Positions 52,206 to 61,034 of a stretch of DNA of 64,000 nucleotides are shown one piece after another (the stretch's first letter is position 1; each line of letters begins with the position of its first letter). The position numbers and the translations under genes were made by a program. The stretch comes from Mycolicibacterium elephantis DSM 44368 (GTDB lineage Bacteria; Actinomycetota; Actinomycetes; Mycobacteriales; Mycobacteriaceae): assembly GCF_004014805.1 (NCBI RefSeq), contig NZ_ATDN01000045.1, positions 62,001-126,000 on the forward strand, given 5' to 3'. Below the pieces are notes generated by a model that made no database searches, was not told the DNA's origin, and worked only from the letters and a program-made list of their open reading frames with translations.

Positions 52206-54154
52206 GCGCCTCTCCTTGCCGGGTGGTTGGCGAGCTCTTCTGGGGTGAAGTACTTCTCCAACTCGTCGATTTCGATCAATTCGAGCAGGTCCTCGCGCAT
52301 CGGGACCTGGTCCTCACGGGTGATGGTGACCTCTGGAACGACCCCGTCTCCCTGCGTCCGGCACACCAGCAACGTCTTGCGCCATGTCGTTTCCATCGAC
52401 GGGTAGTCGTCGCGGGTGTGCCCGCCGCGGCTCTCGGTGCGCTCCAGCGCCGCCCGGGCGATGCACTCGCTGACCAGCAGCATGTTGCGCAGGTCGATGG
52501 CCAGATGCCAGCCCGGGTTGTAGTGCCGGCCGCCGTCCACCCGGACCCGCTTGTACCGCTCGCGCAGCTCCGTGAGCTTCTCGATCGCCTCGGCCACCTC
52601 ATCGGCCCTGCGGATGATCCCGACCAGGCTGTTCATCGTGTCCTGCAGGTCCCGCTGCAGCTTGTAGGGGTTCTCGGCCTGCTCCCCGCTGGTCGGACCG
52701 TCAAACGGGGAGAGCGCGAGCTTGGCCGCGTCGGTGACGGCTTGGTCAGACACCTTCGGCCGGTCTTTGAGCGCGCGCACGTAGTCGGCTGCGCCCAGCC
52801 CCGCACGCCTGCCGAACACCAGCAGGTCCGACAGCGAGTTGCCGCCCAGACGGTTGGAACCGTGCATGCCGCCCGAACACTCGCCCGCGGCGAACAGGCC
52901 CGCCGTCTTGGCCGCCCCGGTGTCCGGGTCGACCTCGACCCCACCCATCACGTAGTGGCACGTCGGACCGACCTCCATGGGCTCCTTGGTGATGTCCACC
53001 TCGGCGAGCTCCATGAACTGGTGATACATCGACGGCAGCCGGCTCTTGATCTCCTCGGCGGGCAGCCGCGACGCGATGTCGAGGTAGACGCCGCCGTGCG
53101 GGCTGCCGCGCCCCGCCTTGACCTCGGAGTTGATGGCGCGGGCCACCTCGTCACGGGGCAGCAGGTCCGGGGTGCGCCGCGCGGAGTCGTTGTCCTTGAG
53201 CCATTGGTCGGCTTCCTCGATGGACTCGGCGTACTGGCCCTTGAACACCGGCGGGATGTAGTCGAACATGAACCGCTTGCCGTCGGAGTTCTTCAGCACC
53301 CCGCCGTCGCCGCGGACACCCTCGGTGACCAGGATGCCTTTCACGCTGGGCGGCCACACCATCCCGGTCGGGTGGAACTGCACGAACTCCATGTTGATCA
53401 GCGTCGCGCCCGCCCGCAGGGCCAGCGCATGCCCGTCACCGGTGTACTCCCACGAGTTCGACGTCACCTTGTAGGACTTGCCGATGCCGCCGGTGGCCAG
53501 CACCACCGCCGGGGTCTCGAACAGCACGAACCTGCCGCTTTCGCGCCAGTACCCGAAGGCACCCGCGATGCGGTCACCGTCCTTGATCAGGTCGGTGATG
53601 GTGCATTCGTGGAAGACCTTGATCCGCGCCTCGTAGTCGCCGAACTCGGCCTTGTCCTCCTGCTGCAGCGAGACGATCTTCTGCTGCAGGGTGCGGATGA
53701 TCTCCAGACCGGTGCGGTCACCGACATGGGCCAGGCGCGGGTAGGTGTGGCCGCCGAAGTTGCGCTGGCTGATCCTGCCGTCCTTGGTGCGGTCGAACAG
53801 CGCGCCGTAGGTCTCCAGCTCCCAGACCCGGTCGGGAGCCTCCTTGGCGTGCAGTTCGGCCATGCGCCAGTTGTTCAGGAACTTCCCGCCGCGCATGGTG
53901 TCCTTGAAGTGGACCTGCCAGTTGTCCTTGGGGTTGACGTTGCCCATCGCTGCCGCGCAACCACCCTCGGCCATCACGGTGTGGGCCTTGCCGAACAGTG
54001 ACTTGGTGATCACCGCGACCTTCAGGCCACGCTCCCGCGCCTCGATGACAGCGCGCAAACCCGCACCGCCGGCGCCGATCACGATCACGTCGTAAGAGTG
54101 CCGTTCAACTTCTGATGAGCCGCTTGCGCGAAGAGCTCCAACTTCAGACATCAA
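52202..54154 (-). CDS. sdhA: Succinate dehydrogenase 1 flavoprotein subunit
   Basis: A 650-residue FAD subunit oxidising succinate to fumarate at the inner face of the membrane. It has the Rossmann dinucleotide motif VIVIGAGGAGLRAVIEA (from about residue 24) and the flavinylated His context KAHTVMAEGG. Active-site segments are FVQFHPTG and a distal HGSNRLGGNSLSDLLVFG. Length and synteny match Rv0248c. Tandem ATG codons at the start leave a one-codon ambiguity. It lies 37 bases downstream of the membrane anchor gene and overlaps sdhB. Confidence 0.96.
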   Translation of the reverse strand: MMSEVGALRASGSSEVERHSYDVIVIGAGGAGLRAVIEARERGLKVAVITKSLFGKAHTVMAEGGCAAAMGNVNPKDNWQVHFKDTMRGGKFLNNWRMAELHAKEAPDRVWELETYGALFDRTKDGRISQRNFGGHTYPRLAHVGDRTGLEIIRTLQQKIVSLQQEDKAEFGDYEARIKVFHECTITDLIKDGDRIAGAFGYWRESGRFVLFETPAVVLATGGIGKSYKVTSNSWEYTGDGHALALRAGATLINMEFVQFHPTGMVWPPSVKGILVTEGVRGDGGVLKNSDGKRFMFDYIPPVFKGQYAESIEEADQWLKDNDSARRTPDLLPRDEVARAINSEVKAGRGSPHGGVYLDIASRLPAEEIKSRLPSMYHQFMELAEVDITKEPMEVGPTCHYVMGGVEVDPDTGAAKTAGLFAAGECSGGMHGSNRLGGNSLSDLLVFGRRAGLGAADYVRALKDRPKVSDQAVTDAAKLALSPFDGPTSGEQAENPYKLQRDLQDTMNSLVGIIRRADEVAEAIEKLTELRERYKRVRVDGGRHYNPGWHLAIDLRNMLLVSECIARAALERTESRGGHTRDDYPSMETTWRKTLLVCRTQGDGVVPEVTITREDQVPMREDLLELIEIDELEKYFTPEELANHPARRGA

Positions 54155-54191
54155 TCCTCGCTCGAATCTGTACTAGTCACGAATAACGTTG

Positions 54192-55013
54192 TCAGCCAAT
54201 GAACCGCAGGTCCGTAATGGTCCCGCTGGCCACCAACATGATGTAGAAGTCGGTCAGCATCAGCGAACCCAGGGTGATCCACGCGAACTGCATATGCCGG
54301 GTGTTGAGCTTGCTGATCTGTGTCCAAAGCCAGTAGCGCACAGGGTGCTTGGAGAAGTGCTTGAGCCGTCCGCCGGTGACGTGGCGGCACGAGTGGCAAG
54401 AGACCGTGTAGCCCCACAACAGGATCACGTTGGCGGTCAGAATCAGGTTGCCCAACCCCACGCCGAAGCCCTCGGGAGACCGGAACGCGCTGAGCGCGTC
54501 GTACGTGTTGAGCAGGGTGATGGCAAGCGCCACATAGAAGAAGTAGCGGTGGCTGTTCTGGATGATCAGCGGCAGACGGGTCTCACCGGTGTAGGCCGAA
54601 TGCGGTTCGGCCACAGCGCAGGCCGGCGGCGACTGCCACACCGACCGGTAGTAGGCCCTGCGGTAGTAGTAGCAGGTGAGCCGGAACAGCAACAAAAACG
54701 GCAGCGAGATGAACGCCATCGGGATGAACCAGGGCAGGTCGCCGACCCACTGACCCAGGTGGCTCGCCCCCGGCTCGCAGGCGGTGCTGATGCACGGCGA
54801 GTAGAACGGCGTCAGGTAGTGGTAATCCGGCACGTAATAGGCGCTGCCCCAGAACGCGCGGATCGTCGCATAGATGACGAACGCGGCCAGCCCGAGGTTG
54901 GTCCATACCGTGGGCATCCACCAGCGGTCGGTGCGTAGCGTGCGCTGTGGAATCTGGGCACGGCCCGGCGAAAAGACGCCGGTCGCCCTGCGGTCGGCGG
55001 TCGGTGCGCTCAC
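54192..55013 (-). CDS. sdhC: Succinate dehydrogenase 1 membrane anchor subunit
   Basis: A 273-residue single anchor with about five membrane helices, replacing separate SdhC and SdhD. M. tuberculosis Rv0249c is the equivalent. A striking CHSCRH cluster lies near residues 206-211 (SCHSCRHVTGG). Two more Cys (SPCISTACEPG) are in the loop after the first helix. Mycobacterial Sdh1 has been reported as heme-free with a membrane-embedded Rieske-type [2Fe-2S] cluster, and the C-x-H pattern here fits ligands for it (inference). It links the soluble SdhAB part to menaquinone. Confidence 0.92.
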   Translation of the reverse strand: MSAPTADRRATGVFSPGRAQIPQRTLRTDRWWMPTVWTNLGLAAFVIYATIRAFWGSAYYVPDYHYLTPFYSPCISTACEPGASHLGQWVGDLPWFIPMAFISLPFLLLFRLTCYYYRRAYYRSVWQSPPACAVAEPHSAYTGETRLPLIIQNSHRYFFYVALAITLLNTYDALSAFRSPEGFGVGLGNLILTANVILLWGYTVSCHSCRHVTGGRLKHFSKHPVRYWLWTQISKLNTRHMQFAWITLGSLMLTDFYIMLVASGTITDLRFIG

Positions 55014-55055
55014 TGTTCCCTTTCGGTCTCGATGTGTCCCGTTGGCCGCACGCGC

Positions 55056-55352
55056 TTATCGCGTGCCGCCGAGACCCTCGTCGTCGACGCCGCGCCAAAA
55101 TTCGGTGTCGTACTTGGTGTCCGGGATCGGAATTCGCTCGCCGGAGTGGGGTTGGTGGGTCACCCCGCGAGCCAACTCCAGCTCGTCGATGTCAATGTCG
55201 AGACGATCGATGTCGTTGAGAAGACGTTCCGCATCGTTGACGATGCGGCGCGTGGCCGGGGTGTCCCCGTATCTCGACGCCAGCGAAGTCGCGCACCGCC
55301 GCAGTCTGCCGATTAGCTCGTGCAGCTCGGCGAGTTCGGTAGTGCTGGACAA
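55056..55352 (-). CDS. Small hypothetical protein, first gene of the sdh1 operon (Rv0250c type)
   Basis: A 98-residue cytoplasmic, mostly helical, acidic protein (LHELIGRLRRCATSLASRYG, then DIDRLDIDIDELELARG). It precedes sdhC by 42 bases on the same strand, as Rv0250c does in M. tuberculosis (97 residues), so it heads the sdh1 operon. Its conserved linkage suggests a part in Sdh1 expression or assembly, but no function is established that I know of. The CRP-like site at 55425-55440 lies 73 bases upstream of its start. Confidence 0.85.
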   Translation of the reverse strand: MSSTTELAELHELIGRLRRCATSLASRYGDTPATRRIVNDAERLLNDIDRLDIDIDELELARGVTHQPHSGERIPIPDTKYDTEFWRGVDDEGLGGTR

Positions 55353-55424
55353 TTGACCTCCTTGGGCTGAAGGTGTCAGGAATCACCGTACGACACCTGA
55401 TGCTAGCCACATCATGCGGTCCGG

Positions 55425-55440
55425 CGTGAGACAGATCACG
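55425..55440. promoter_or_regulatory. CRP-like site between the sdh1 operon and the PEP mutase-family gene
   Basis: CGTGA-GACAGA-TCACG: perfect GTGA/TCAC half-sites in the 130-base divergent intergenic region. CRP-type control of succinate dehydrogenase in mycobacteria is plausible; here it is only a motif match. Confidence 0.5.
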
Positions 55441-55482
55441 TCGGACGACCTGGAATGATGCCGATAAAACGGAGGTGGGTCG

Positions 55483-56241
55483 ATGCCCGAACGGAGCCTT
55501 GGGGAACGGGCCGACGCCCTGCTGGCCATGCACCAGCCCGGCAACCCGGTGATCCTGCCCACGGTGTGGGATGCGTGGTCGGCCCGCCTCGCGGTCGACG
55601 CCGGGTTTGCTGCGCTGACCGTCGGCAGCCATCCCCTTGCCGGTTCGGTCGGGAAAGAGGATCGGGAGGGCATGACGTTCGCCGAGGTGCTCGCCCGCGT
55701 GGAGCAGATCACCGCGGCGGTCGACGTGCCGGTCTCGGTCGACATCGAATCGGGGTACGGCCAGCCGCCGGGCCGCTTGATCGAGGGTCTGCTGGACGCG
55801 GGCGCTGTCGGGCTCAACATCGAGGACACCGTGCACGGTGAAGGCGGCAGGCTACGGACGGTGGCCGAGCACGCCGAACTCGTCGGCGCACTGCGTGACG
55901 CCGCCGACAGCACGGGCGTGCACGTCGTCGTCAACGCCCGCACCGACCTGTTTCTGCGCCAGGACGGGGACGAGTCCGACCGCGTCGACCGCGCGGTCGC
56001 ACGGCTGACCGCCGCCGCCTCCGCCGGGGCCGACGTGCTGTACCCGGTGGGCCGGCACGACGCAGATACCTTGCGCCGGTTGGCAACCGAGCTTCCACTT
56101 CCGATCAACGCCATCGCGGTCCCCGACCAGGACGACCCCGCGACGTTCGGCCCGCTCGGCGTCGGCCGGATCAGCTTCGGGCCGTTTCTGCAGAACGCGC
56201 TGTCGGGGCGGGCCACCGAGATCCTGCAGCGCTGGACCTAG
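55483..56241 (+). CDS. Isocitrate lyase / phosphoenolpyruvate mutase family protein
   Basis: A 252-residue TIM-barrel protein of the ICL/PEP mutase superfamily. Conserved segments are PTVWDAWSARLAVDAGFAAL, GSHPLAGSVGKEDREGM, DIESGYGQPP (metal-binding Asp/Glu), GLNIEDTVHGEGG and VNARTDLFL. The isocitrate-lyase KKCGH catalytic loop is absent, so it is not an isocitrate lyase. Carboxy-PEP mutase, oxaloacetate decarboxylase or methylisocitrate-lyase-like activities are possible. It is divergent from the sdh1 operon and followed after 10 bases by a membrane-protein gene. Confidence 0.88.
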   Translation: MPERSLGERADALLAMHQPGNPVILPTVWDAWSARLAVDAGFAALTVGSHPLAGSVGKEDREGMTFAEVLARVEQITAAVDVPVSVDIESGYGQPPGRLIEGLLDAGAVGLNIEDTVHGEGGRLRTVAEHAELVGALRDAADSTGVHVVVNARTDLFLRQDGDESDRVDRAVARLTAAASAGADVLYPVGRHDADTLRRLATELPLPINAIAVPDQDDPATFGPLGVGRISFGPFLQNALSGRATEILQRWT

Positions 56242-56251
56242 GTTCTCGGCT

Positions 56252-56647
56252 GTGGCAGAAGACCCGGAAGACTCAGGCGAAGACGAGCCGATCTGGTACA
56301 ACCAGCAGCCGGTGGTGGTGGCCGCCGGCGTCGTCGCGCTGATCCTGCTGCTGGTGCTGGTCTATGCGGTGATGCGGACCTCGGACGGGGCGAAGACGCC
56401 CGAGACCATCCCACCGCCGGCGCCGTCGTCGCCCGTGTCGACCTATACGACATCTCCGACGTCGACCACGAGTTACTCGCGGCCCAGCGTGCAGACCAGC
56501 GAGGACAACGCGGGTGTGCCTCCTTTGACGACCACGCCCACCGACACCACGGCGGAATCCACCACCACGACCACCACGACAAGCAGGACCACGACCACGA
56601 GAACGACGACCAGGACAACGACCACGACCAGGCCGACCGGCCCCTGA
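56252..56647 (+). CDS. Single-pass membrane protein with Thr-rich extracytoplasmic tail
   Basis: A 131-residue protein starting with GTG. It has an acidic N-terminus (about 20 residues), one helix (VVVAAGVVALILLLVLVYAVM, about 22-42) and an 85-residue Ser/Thr/Pro-rich tail ending in repeated TTTT/R runs. The tail should be exposed outside and may be O-mannosylated, as Thr/Pro-rich mycobacterial proteins often are. No domain is recognised. The repetitive ACC/ACG codons could also be slippage-prone. It is probably co-transcribed with the PEP mutase-family gene 10 bases upstream. Confidence 0.72.
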   Translation: MAEDPEDSGEDEPIWYNQQPVVVAAGVVALILLLVLVYAVMRTSDGAKTPETIPPPAPSSPVSTYTTSPTSTTSYSRPSVQTSEDNAGVPPLTTTPTDTTAESTTTTTTTSRTTTTRTTTRTTTTTRPTGP

Positions 56648-56701
56648 TACGACGAATCCGGTGGAGCCTGAGCCCCACCGGATTCCGTACCTGGTACCGA
56701 A

Positions 56702-57136
56702 TTACTTGCTTTCGATCGCGATGCGCTTGGTCTCGGCGCCGCGGTAGGCACCCGCCACGCGGACGGTCAGCACACCCTTCTCATACGTCGCGGAGATGGC
56801 GTCCTCGGTGACGTGCGCCGGAAGCTTGAACGACCGGCGGAACGACCCGTAACGCACCTCCCGAAGTGCGCGACCATTGCGGTCCTCGGCACGCTCATCG
56901 CGCCGTTCGCCGTGGATCACCAGATATCCGCGATCCAGGTCGACGTTGACGTCCTTCTCGACGTCCACGCCGGGCAACTCGACGCGTACCAAAGCGTCAT
57001 CGCCGTCCCTGAGGATCTCCGCGGCGGGGGTGAACGCGCCGCCGAACCACTCATCGGAGGTCGCGGGGCCGAAGAAGTCCCGCACCCAACGATCGAGGTC
57101 CCAGGTGGGACGGGTCCTCAATGCCAAAGTGCTCAT
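56702..57136 (-). CDS. Hsp20/alpha-crystallin small heat shock protein (Acr2/Rv0251c type)
   Basis: A 144-residue ATP-independent holdase. The alpha-crystallin domain covers about residues 40-135 (LVRVELPGVDVEKDVNVDL; SFRRSFKLP; the closing GVLTVRVAG). The start is the ATG at 57136 (MSTLALRTRPTWDLDRW), preferred over an in-frame start at 57178 that would add 14 basic residues. It is the counterpart of Acr2 (Rv0251c), which is controlled by HspR and extracytoplasmic sigma factors in M. tuberculosis. A HAIR-like element lies at 57215-57235. Confidence 0.9.
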   Translation of the reverse strand: MSTLALRTRPTWDLDRWVRDFFGPATSDEWFGGAFTPAAEILRDGDDALVRVELPGVDVEKDVNVDLDRGYLVIHGERRDERAEDRNGRALREVRYGSFRRSFKLPAHVTEDAISATYEKGVLTVRVAGAYRGAETKRIAIESK

Positions 57137-57214
57137 CTGTGCTTCCCTTCCTTTCCCTTTCCTGACGTTTCTTCCCAAGCGGCCGGCCCTCTGACCGGCC
57201 TCTACCCCTTAGAA

Positions 57215-57235
57215 CTTGAGTCGATCACGCTCATA
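57215..57235 (-). promoter_or_regulatory. Partial HAIR element upstream of hsp20
   Basis: CTTGAGT-N7-GCTCATA: the first half-site matches the HspR-binding HAIR consensus CTTGAGT-N7-ACTCAAG exactly, the second half at four of seven positions. It lies about 80 bases upstream of the hsp20 start. Confidence 0.45.
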
Positions 57236-57260
57236 TTCCACCTGCGTATGTTCGCCGTGG

Positions 57261-57316
57261 GTGAAGCTCACAGGCAAGGCCGCAAAGGCGTGAGCACACC
57301 GTGATTGGCGCTTCAC
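57261..57316. promoter_or_regulatory. GTGAAGC repeats upstream of nirB
   Basis: GTGAAGC-TCAC (57261-57271), GTGAGC (57290-57295) and the inverted copy GCTTCAC (57310-57316) lie 45-100 bases before the nirB ATG. They are candidate sites for the nitrogen regulators GlnR or NnaR, but I cannot match them to a known consensus with certainty. Confidence 0.35.
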
Positions 57317-57360
57317 ACAAGGCGACATTGCGGCAATATCGGCTCCTTAACGTCGGCGCC

Positions 57361-59922
57361 ATGACACCTAAAGACGTGGTGGTCGTCGGCCACGGCATGG
57401 TCGGACACCGGTTCGTGGAGGCGTTGCGCTCGCGCGACGCCGACGGCACATGGCGCGTCACCGTGCTGGCCGAGGAAGCCGACGCGGCCTATGACCGGGT
57501 CGGGCTCACCGGCTACACCGAGCACTGGGACCGTCGGCTGCTGGCGCTGCCGGGCAACGACTACGCCGGCGACGACCTCGTCGACCTGCGGTTGGGCAGC
57601 CGCGTGACCCGGATCGACCGGGCCACCAAATCGGTGACGACCGCCGACGGCCGCCAGCTCGGCTACGACGCGTTGGTGCTGGCCACCGGCTCCTATGCGT
57701 TCGTTCCCCCGGTCCCCGGCCACGACCTGCCGTCGTGCCACGTCTACCGCACCCTCGACGACCTCGACGCGATCCGGGCAGACGCCGAGCGACTCAAAAC
57801 GGCCCGGCGCGTGCCCGTGGGCGTGGTGATCGGCGGAGGGCTGCTCGGGCTGGAGGCCGCCAACGCGTTGCGCAAGTTCGGCCTCGAAGCCCACATCGTC
57901 GAGATGGCCCCGCGGCTGATGACCCAGCAACTCGACGAGGCCGGTGGGGCGCTGCTGAGCCGGATGATCACCGACCTGGGGATCCGCGTGCACGTCGGCG
58001 TCGGCACCGAGTCGATTCGCCCCGCCCAACGCAACCGACCCGTGCGGCGGTCCGCCGACGACGACTCGGTTCGGGTGAGCCTGAGCGACGGCACCTTCAT
58101 CGACGCGGGCCTGGTGATCTTCGCCGCGGGCGTGCGTCCCCGTGACGAACTGGCCCGCGACGCCGAGCTGGACATCGCCCAGCGTGGCGGCGTGCTGACC
58201 GACCTCGGCTGTGTCACCACCGATCCCGACATCTTCGCGATCGGCGAGGTGGCCGCCATCGACGGCCGCTGCTACGGCCTCGTCGGCCCCGGTTACACCA
58301 GCGCCGAGGTGGTCGCCGACCGGCTGCTCGGCGGGGCAGCGGAATTCGGTGAGGCCGACATGTCGACCAAGCTCAAGCTGCTCGGCGTCGACGTCGCCAG
58401 CTTCGGCGACGCGCTGGGCACGACGCCGAACTGCCTCGAGGTGGTGGTCAACGACGCGGTCAGCCAGACCTACGCCAAGCTGGTGCTCTCCGACGACGCC
58501 AAGACGCTGCTCGGCGGCATCCTCGTCGGCGACGCCTCGGCGTACGGGCTGCTGCGGCCGATGGTCGGCGAGGCGCTGCCCGGCGACGCGCTGGCGCTCA
58601 TCGCCCCGTCCGGAAGCGACGGGGCGGGAACAGGTTTGGGAGTCGGCGCGCTGCCCGCGTCGGCGCAGATCTGCTCCTGCAACAACGTCACAAAGGGCGA
58701 TCTCAGCGACGCGATCGCCGACGGCTGCTGTGACGTGCCCGCCTTGAAGAAGTGCACGCTGGCGGGCACGTCCTGCGGTTCGTGCGTACCGCTGCTCAAG
58801 CAACTCCTGGAAGCCGAGGGCGTCGAACAGTCCACGGCGCTGTGCGAACATTTCAGCCAGTCGCGCGCCGAGCTGTTCGAGATCATCACCGCGGGACCAT
58901 CGGAATCGACCAGGACGTTCTCGGCGCTGATCGAGCGTTTCGGCACCGGAAAAGGTTGTGACATCTGCAAACCCGTCGTCGCGTCCATCCTGGCTTCGAC
59001 GAGCTCCGACCACATCCTCGACGGCGAACAGGCCTCGCTGCAGGACTCCAACGACCACTTCCTGGCCAACATCCAGAAGAACGGCAGCTACTCGGTCGTG
59101 CCCCGGGTGCCCGGCGGCGACATCACCCCCGAGCAGCTGATCCTGATCGGCGAGATCGCACGGGATTTCAACCTCTACACCAAGATCACCGGCGGTCAGC
59201 GGATCGACATGTTCGGCGCGCGGGTGGACCAGCTGCCCGAGATCTGGCGCCGGCTGGTCGACGGCGGCATGGAGTCCGGGCACGCCTACGGCAAGGCGCT
59301 GCGCACCGTGAAGAGCTGTGTGGGCAGCGACTGGTGCCGCTACGGGCAACAGGATTCGGTGCAGATGGCGATCGACCTGGAGCTGCGGTATCGCGGGCTG
59401 CGTGCTCCGCACAAGATCAAGATGGGCGTGTCGGGTTGCGCGCGCGAATGCGCCGAGGCGCAGAGCAAGGACGTCGGCGTCATCGCCACCGAAAAGGGTT
59501 GGAACCTCTACGTCGGCGGCAACGGAGGGATGTCGCCGCGGCATGCGCAGCTGTTGGCCGGCGACCTCGACGACGAGACGCTGGTCCGCTATATCGACCG
59601 GTTCCTGATGTTCTACATCCGCACGGCAGACCGGCTGCAGCGCACCGCCTCATGGCTGGAAGCGCTCGACGGCGGACTCGAGCATCTGCGGGATGTGGTC
59701 TGCAACGACTCGCTGGGGCTTGCCGCCGAGTTCGAAGACGCGATCGCACGCCACGTCGAGGGTTACGCGTGCGAGTGGAAGGGCGTGCTGGAGGATCCCG
59801 ACAAGCTGTCGAGGTTCGTCTCGTTCGTCAACGCCCCCGATGTCGCGGACCCCATGATCGACTTCACCGAAAGGGCGGGACGCAAGGTCCCGATCGGAAT
59901 GCCGAAGGTGCCACAACGATGA
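57361..59922 (+). CDS. nirB: Assimilatory NAD(P)H nitrite reductase large subunit NirB
   Basis: An 853-residue enzyme, exactly the length of Rv0252, reducing nitrite to ammonium with six electrons. Domain order: FAD/NAD(P)-binding oxidoreductase (VVVVGHGMVGHRFVEAL; second nucleotide site VVIGGGLLGLEAANAL), BFD-like [2Fe-2S] region (CSCNNVTKGDL, CTLAGTSCGSC) near residues 440-480, then the siroheme/[4Fe-4S] half with CVGSDWCRYG and GCARECAEAQ. The ATG at 57361 (MTPKDVVVV) is favoured over a start 60 bases upstream. It overlaps nirD by four bases. The siroheme supply and regulatory genes are nearby (60357, 61031). Confidence 0.95.
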   Translation: MTPKDVVVVGHGMVGHRFVEALRSRDADGTWRVTVLAEEADAAYDRVGLTGYTEHWDRRLLALPGNDYAGDDLVDLRLGSRVTRIDRATKSVTTADGRQLGYDALVLATGSYAFVPPVPGHDLPSCHVYRTLDDLDAIRADAERLKTARRVPVGVVIGGGLLGLEAANALRKFGLEAHIVEMAPRLMTQQLDEAGGALLSRMITDLGIRVHVGVGTESIRPAQRNRPVRRSADDDSVRVSLSDGTFIDAGLVIFAAGVRPRDELARDAELDIAQRGGVLTDLGCVTTDPDIFAIGEVAAIDGRCYGLVGPGYTSAEVVADRLLGGAAEFGEADMSTKLKLLGVDVASFGDALGTTPNCLEVVVNDAVSQTYAKLVLSDDAKTLLGGILVGDASAYGLLRPMVGEALPGDALALIAPSGSDGAGTGLGVGALPASAQICSCNNVTKGDLSDAIADGCCDVPALKKCTLAGTSCGSCVPLLKQLLEAEGVEQSTALCEHFSQSRAELFEIITAGPSESTRTFSALIERFGTGKGCDICKPVVASILASTSSDHILDGEQASLQDSNDHFLANIQKNGSYSVVPRVPGGDITPEQLILIGEIARDFNLYTKITGGQRIDMFGARVDQLPEIWRRLVDGGMESGHAYGKALRTVKSCVGSDWCRYGQQDSVQMAIDLELRYRGLRAPHKIKMGVSGCARECAEAQSKDVGVIATEKGWNLYVGGNGGMSPRHAQLLAGDLDDETLVRYIDRFLMFYIRTADRLQRTASWLEALDGGLEHLRDVVCNDSLGLAAEFEDAIARHVEGYACEWKGVLEDPDKLSRFVSFVNAPDVADPMIDFTERAGRKVPIGMPKVPQR

Positions 59923-60266
59923 CGCTGCTCAACGAGATTCATGTCTGGACCACCGCCTGCCCGTACGACTTCCTGATTCCCAACCGCGGCGTCGGTGTGC
60001 TGCTGCACGACGGCGCGCAAGCCGCGCTGTTCCGGCTGGACGACGGGTCGCTGCACGCGGTCGGCAACATCGACCCGTTCTGCGGCGCGGCGGTGATCTC
60101 GCGCGGCATCGTCGGCGACCGCGGCGGGCGTCCGATCGTTCAGTCGCCGATCAAGAAGCAGGCCTTCACGCTCGAGGACGGAGTGTGTCTCGACGAGCCC
60201 GGCGTCGCGCTGCCGGTATATCCGACGCGGGTCACCGCCGACGGCCAGGTCGAGATCGCGGGGTAG
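59919..60266 (+). CDS. nirD: Nitrite reductase small subunit NirD
   Basis: A 115-residue subunit with a Rieske-like fold (VGNIDPFCGAAVISRGIVGD, PIVQSPIKKQAFTLEDG). The paired Cys-His ligands of a true Rieske cluster are missing, as is usual in NirD, so it has a structural or electron-transfer support role rather than its own cluster. The start overlaps the nirB stop (ATGA), which ensures coupled synthesis. The counterpart is Rv0253. Confidence 0.93.
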   Translation: MTLLNEIHVWTTACPYDFLIPNRGVGVLLHDGAQAALFRLDDGSLHAVGNIDPFCGAAVISRGIVGDRGGRPIVQSPIKKQAFTLEDGVCLDEPGVALPVYPTRVTADGQVEIAG

Positions 60267-60356
60267 CCCCCACTCGCCCAAAGGGACAAACGGGCGGGAA
60301 AGTGCGAGAACTTCCACCATTTCGTCGAGCTCGGCGCGGGGGCTAGGCCGCGAAAA

Positions 60357-61034
60357 CTAGGCTGCGGCACGCAAGCGTGCGTAGCGGAAGCGGCTGGCGA
60401 TCAGGCGCACCATCGCATCGTGCGTGCCGAGCGGGCGCGTCACGACATCCGCGCCGGCGTGGTCGAGCCGGTCCTGAAACAGCCCGTCTGACAACAGATG
60501 CGACGCCACAACCACCCGTCGGGCACCGCGGTCACGCAGCTCGTCGACGACGTCGGCCACGTACGGCTCCGCGGCCGCGAAGGCCAACTCGACCCGCGAA
60601 CTCGTCAGCGCCGACAGCCAGGTGGCCATCCTGCGCAGATCGGACTGGGCATGTCGATCCGAGGTTCCCGCGGCGGCCAGCACCACTGAATCGCCTCGAC
60701 GCCAACCTGATTCGGCGAGGCGATAGGCCAGCACGCGCGCGAGCTGCGGACTGGGACCCAACGCGTCGGTGACGGTGACCTCCCGATGACCGCTGGCTGT
60801 CACGTGGGCGGGGATGTCGGTGTTGACGTGGTAGCCGCGCGCGAGGAACGCCGGCACCACGACGGTCGGCCCGCGCAATCCGCACAACACCTCGCTGGGC
60901 GTCGGGCCCACGACGTCGACGAACGCCACGTGCACCGGTGAGCGCAGCGCGGTCGAGACCCGCTGAGCCAACCGCCCGACCAACGCGACGCCGCCGGGTT
61001 TGCGGGTTCCGTGCGCGACCAGCAGCGCGTTCAC
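60357..61034 (-). CDS. CbiX-type sirohydrochlorin chelatase
   Basis: A 225-residue class II chelatase inserting a divalent metal into sirohydrochlorin. The two catalytic histidines are in LLVAHGTRKPGG (residue 8) and FLARGYHVNTDIPAHV. The C-terminal half is a degenerate second chelatase repeat (LVVASHLLSDGLFQDRLDHAG). Next to nirBD, it most likely makes siroheme for NirB (iron), though cobalt insertion for cobalamin is possible for the family. The GTG start overlaps the stop of the HemD-like regulator gene by four bases. The counterpart is Rv0259c. Confidence 0.87.
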   Translation of the reverse strand: MNALLVAHGTRKPGGVALVGRLAQRVSTALRSPVHVAFVDVVGPTPSEVLCGLRGPTVVVPAFLARGYHVNTDIPAHVTASGHREVTVTDALGPSPQLARVLAYRLAESGWRRGDSVVLAAAGTSDRHAQSDLRRMATWLSALTSSRVELAFAAAEPYVADVVDELRDRGARRVVVASHLLSDGLFQDRLDHAGADVVTRPLGTHDAMVRLIASRFRYARLRAAA

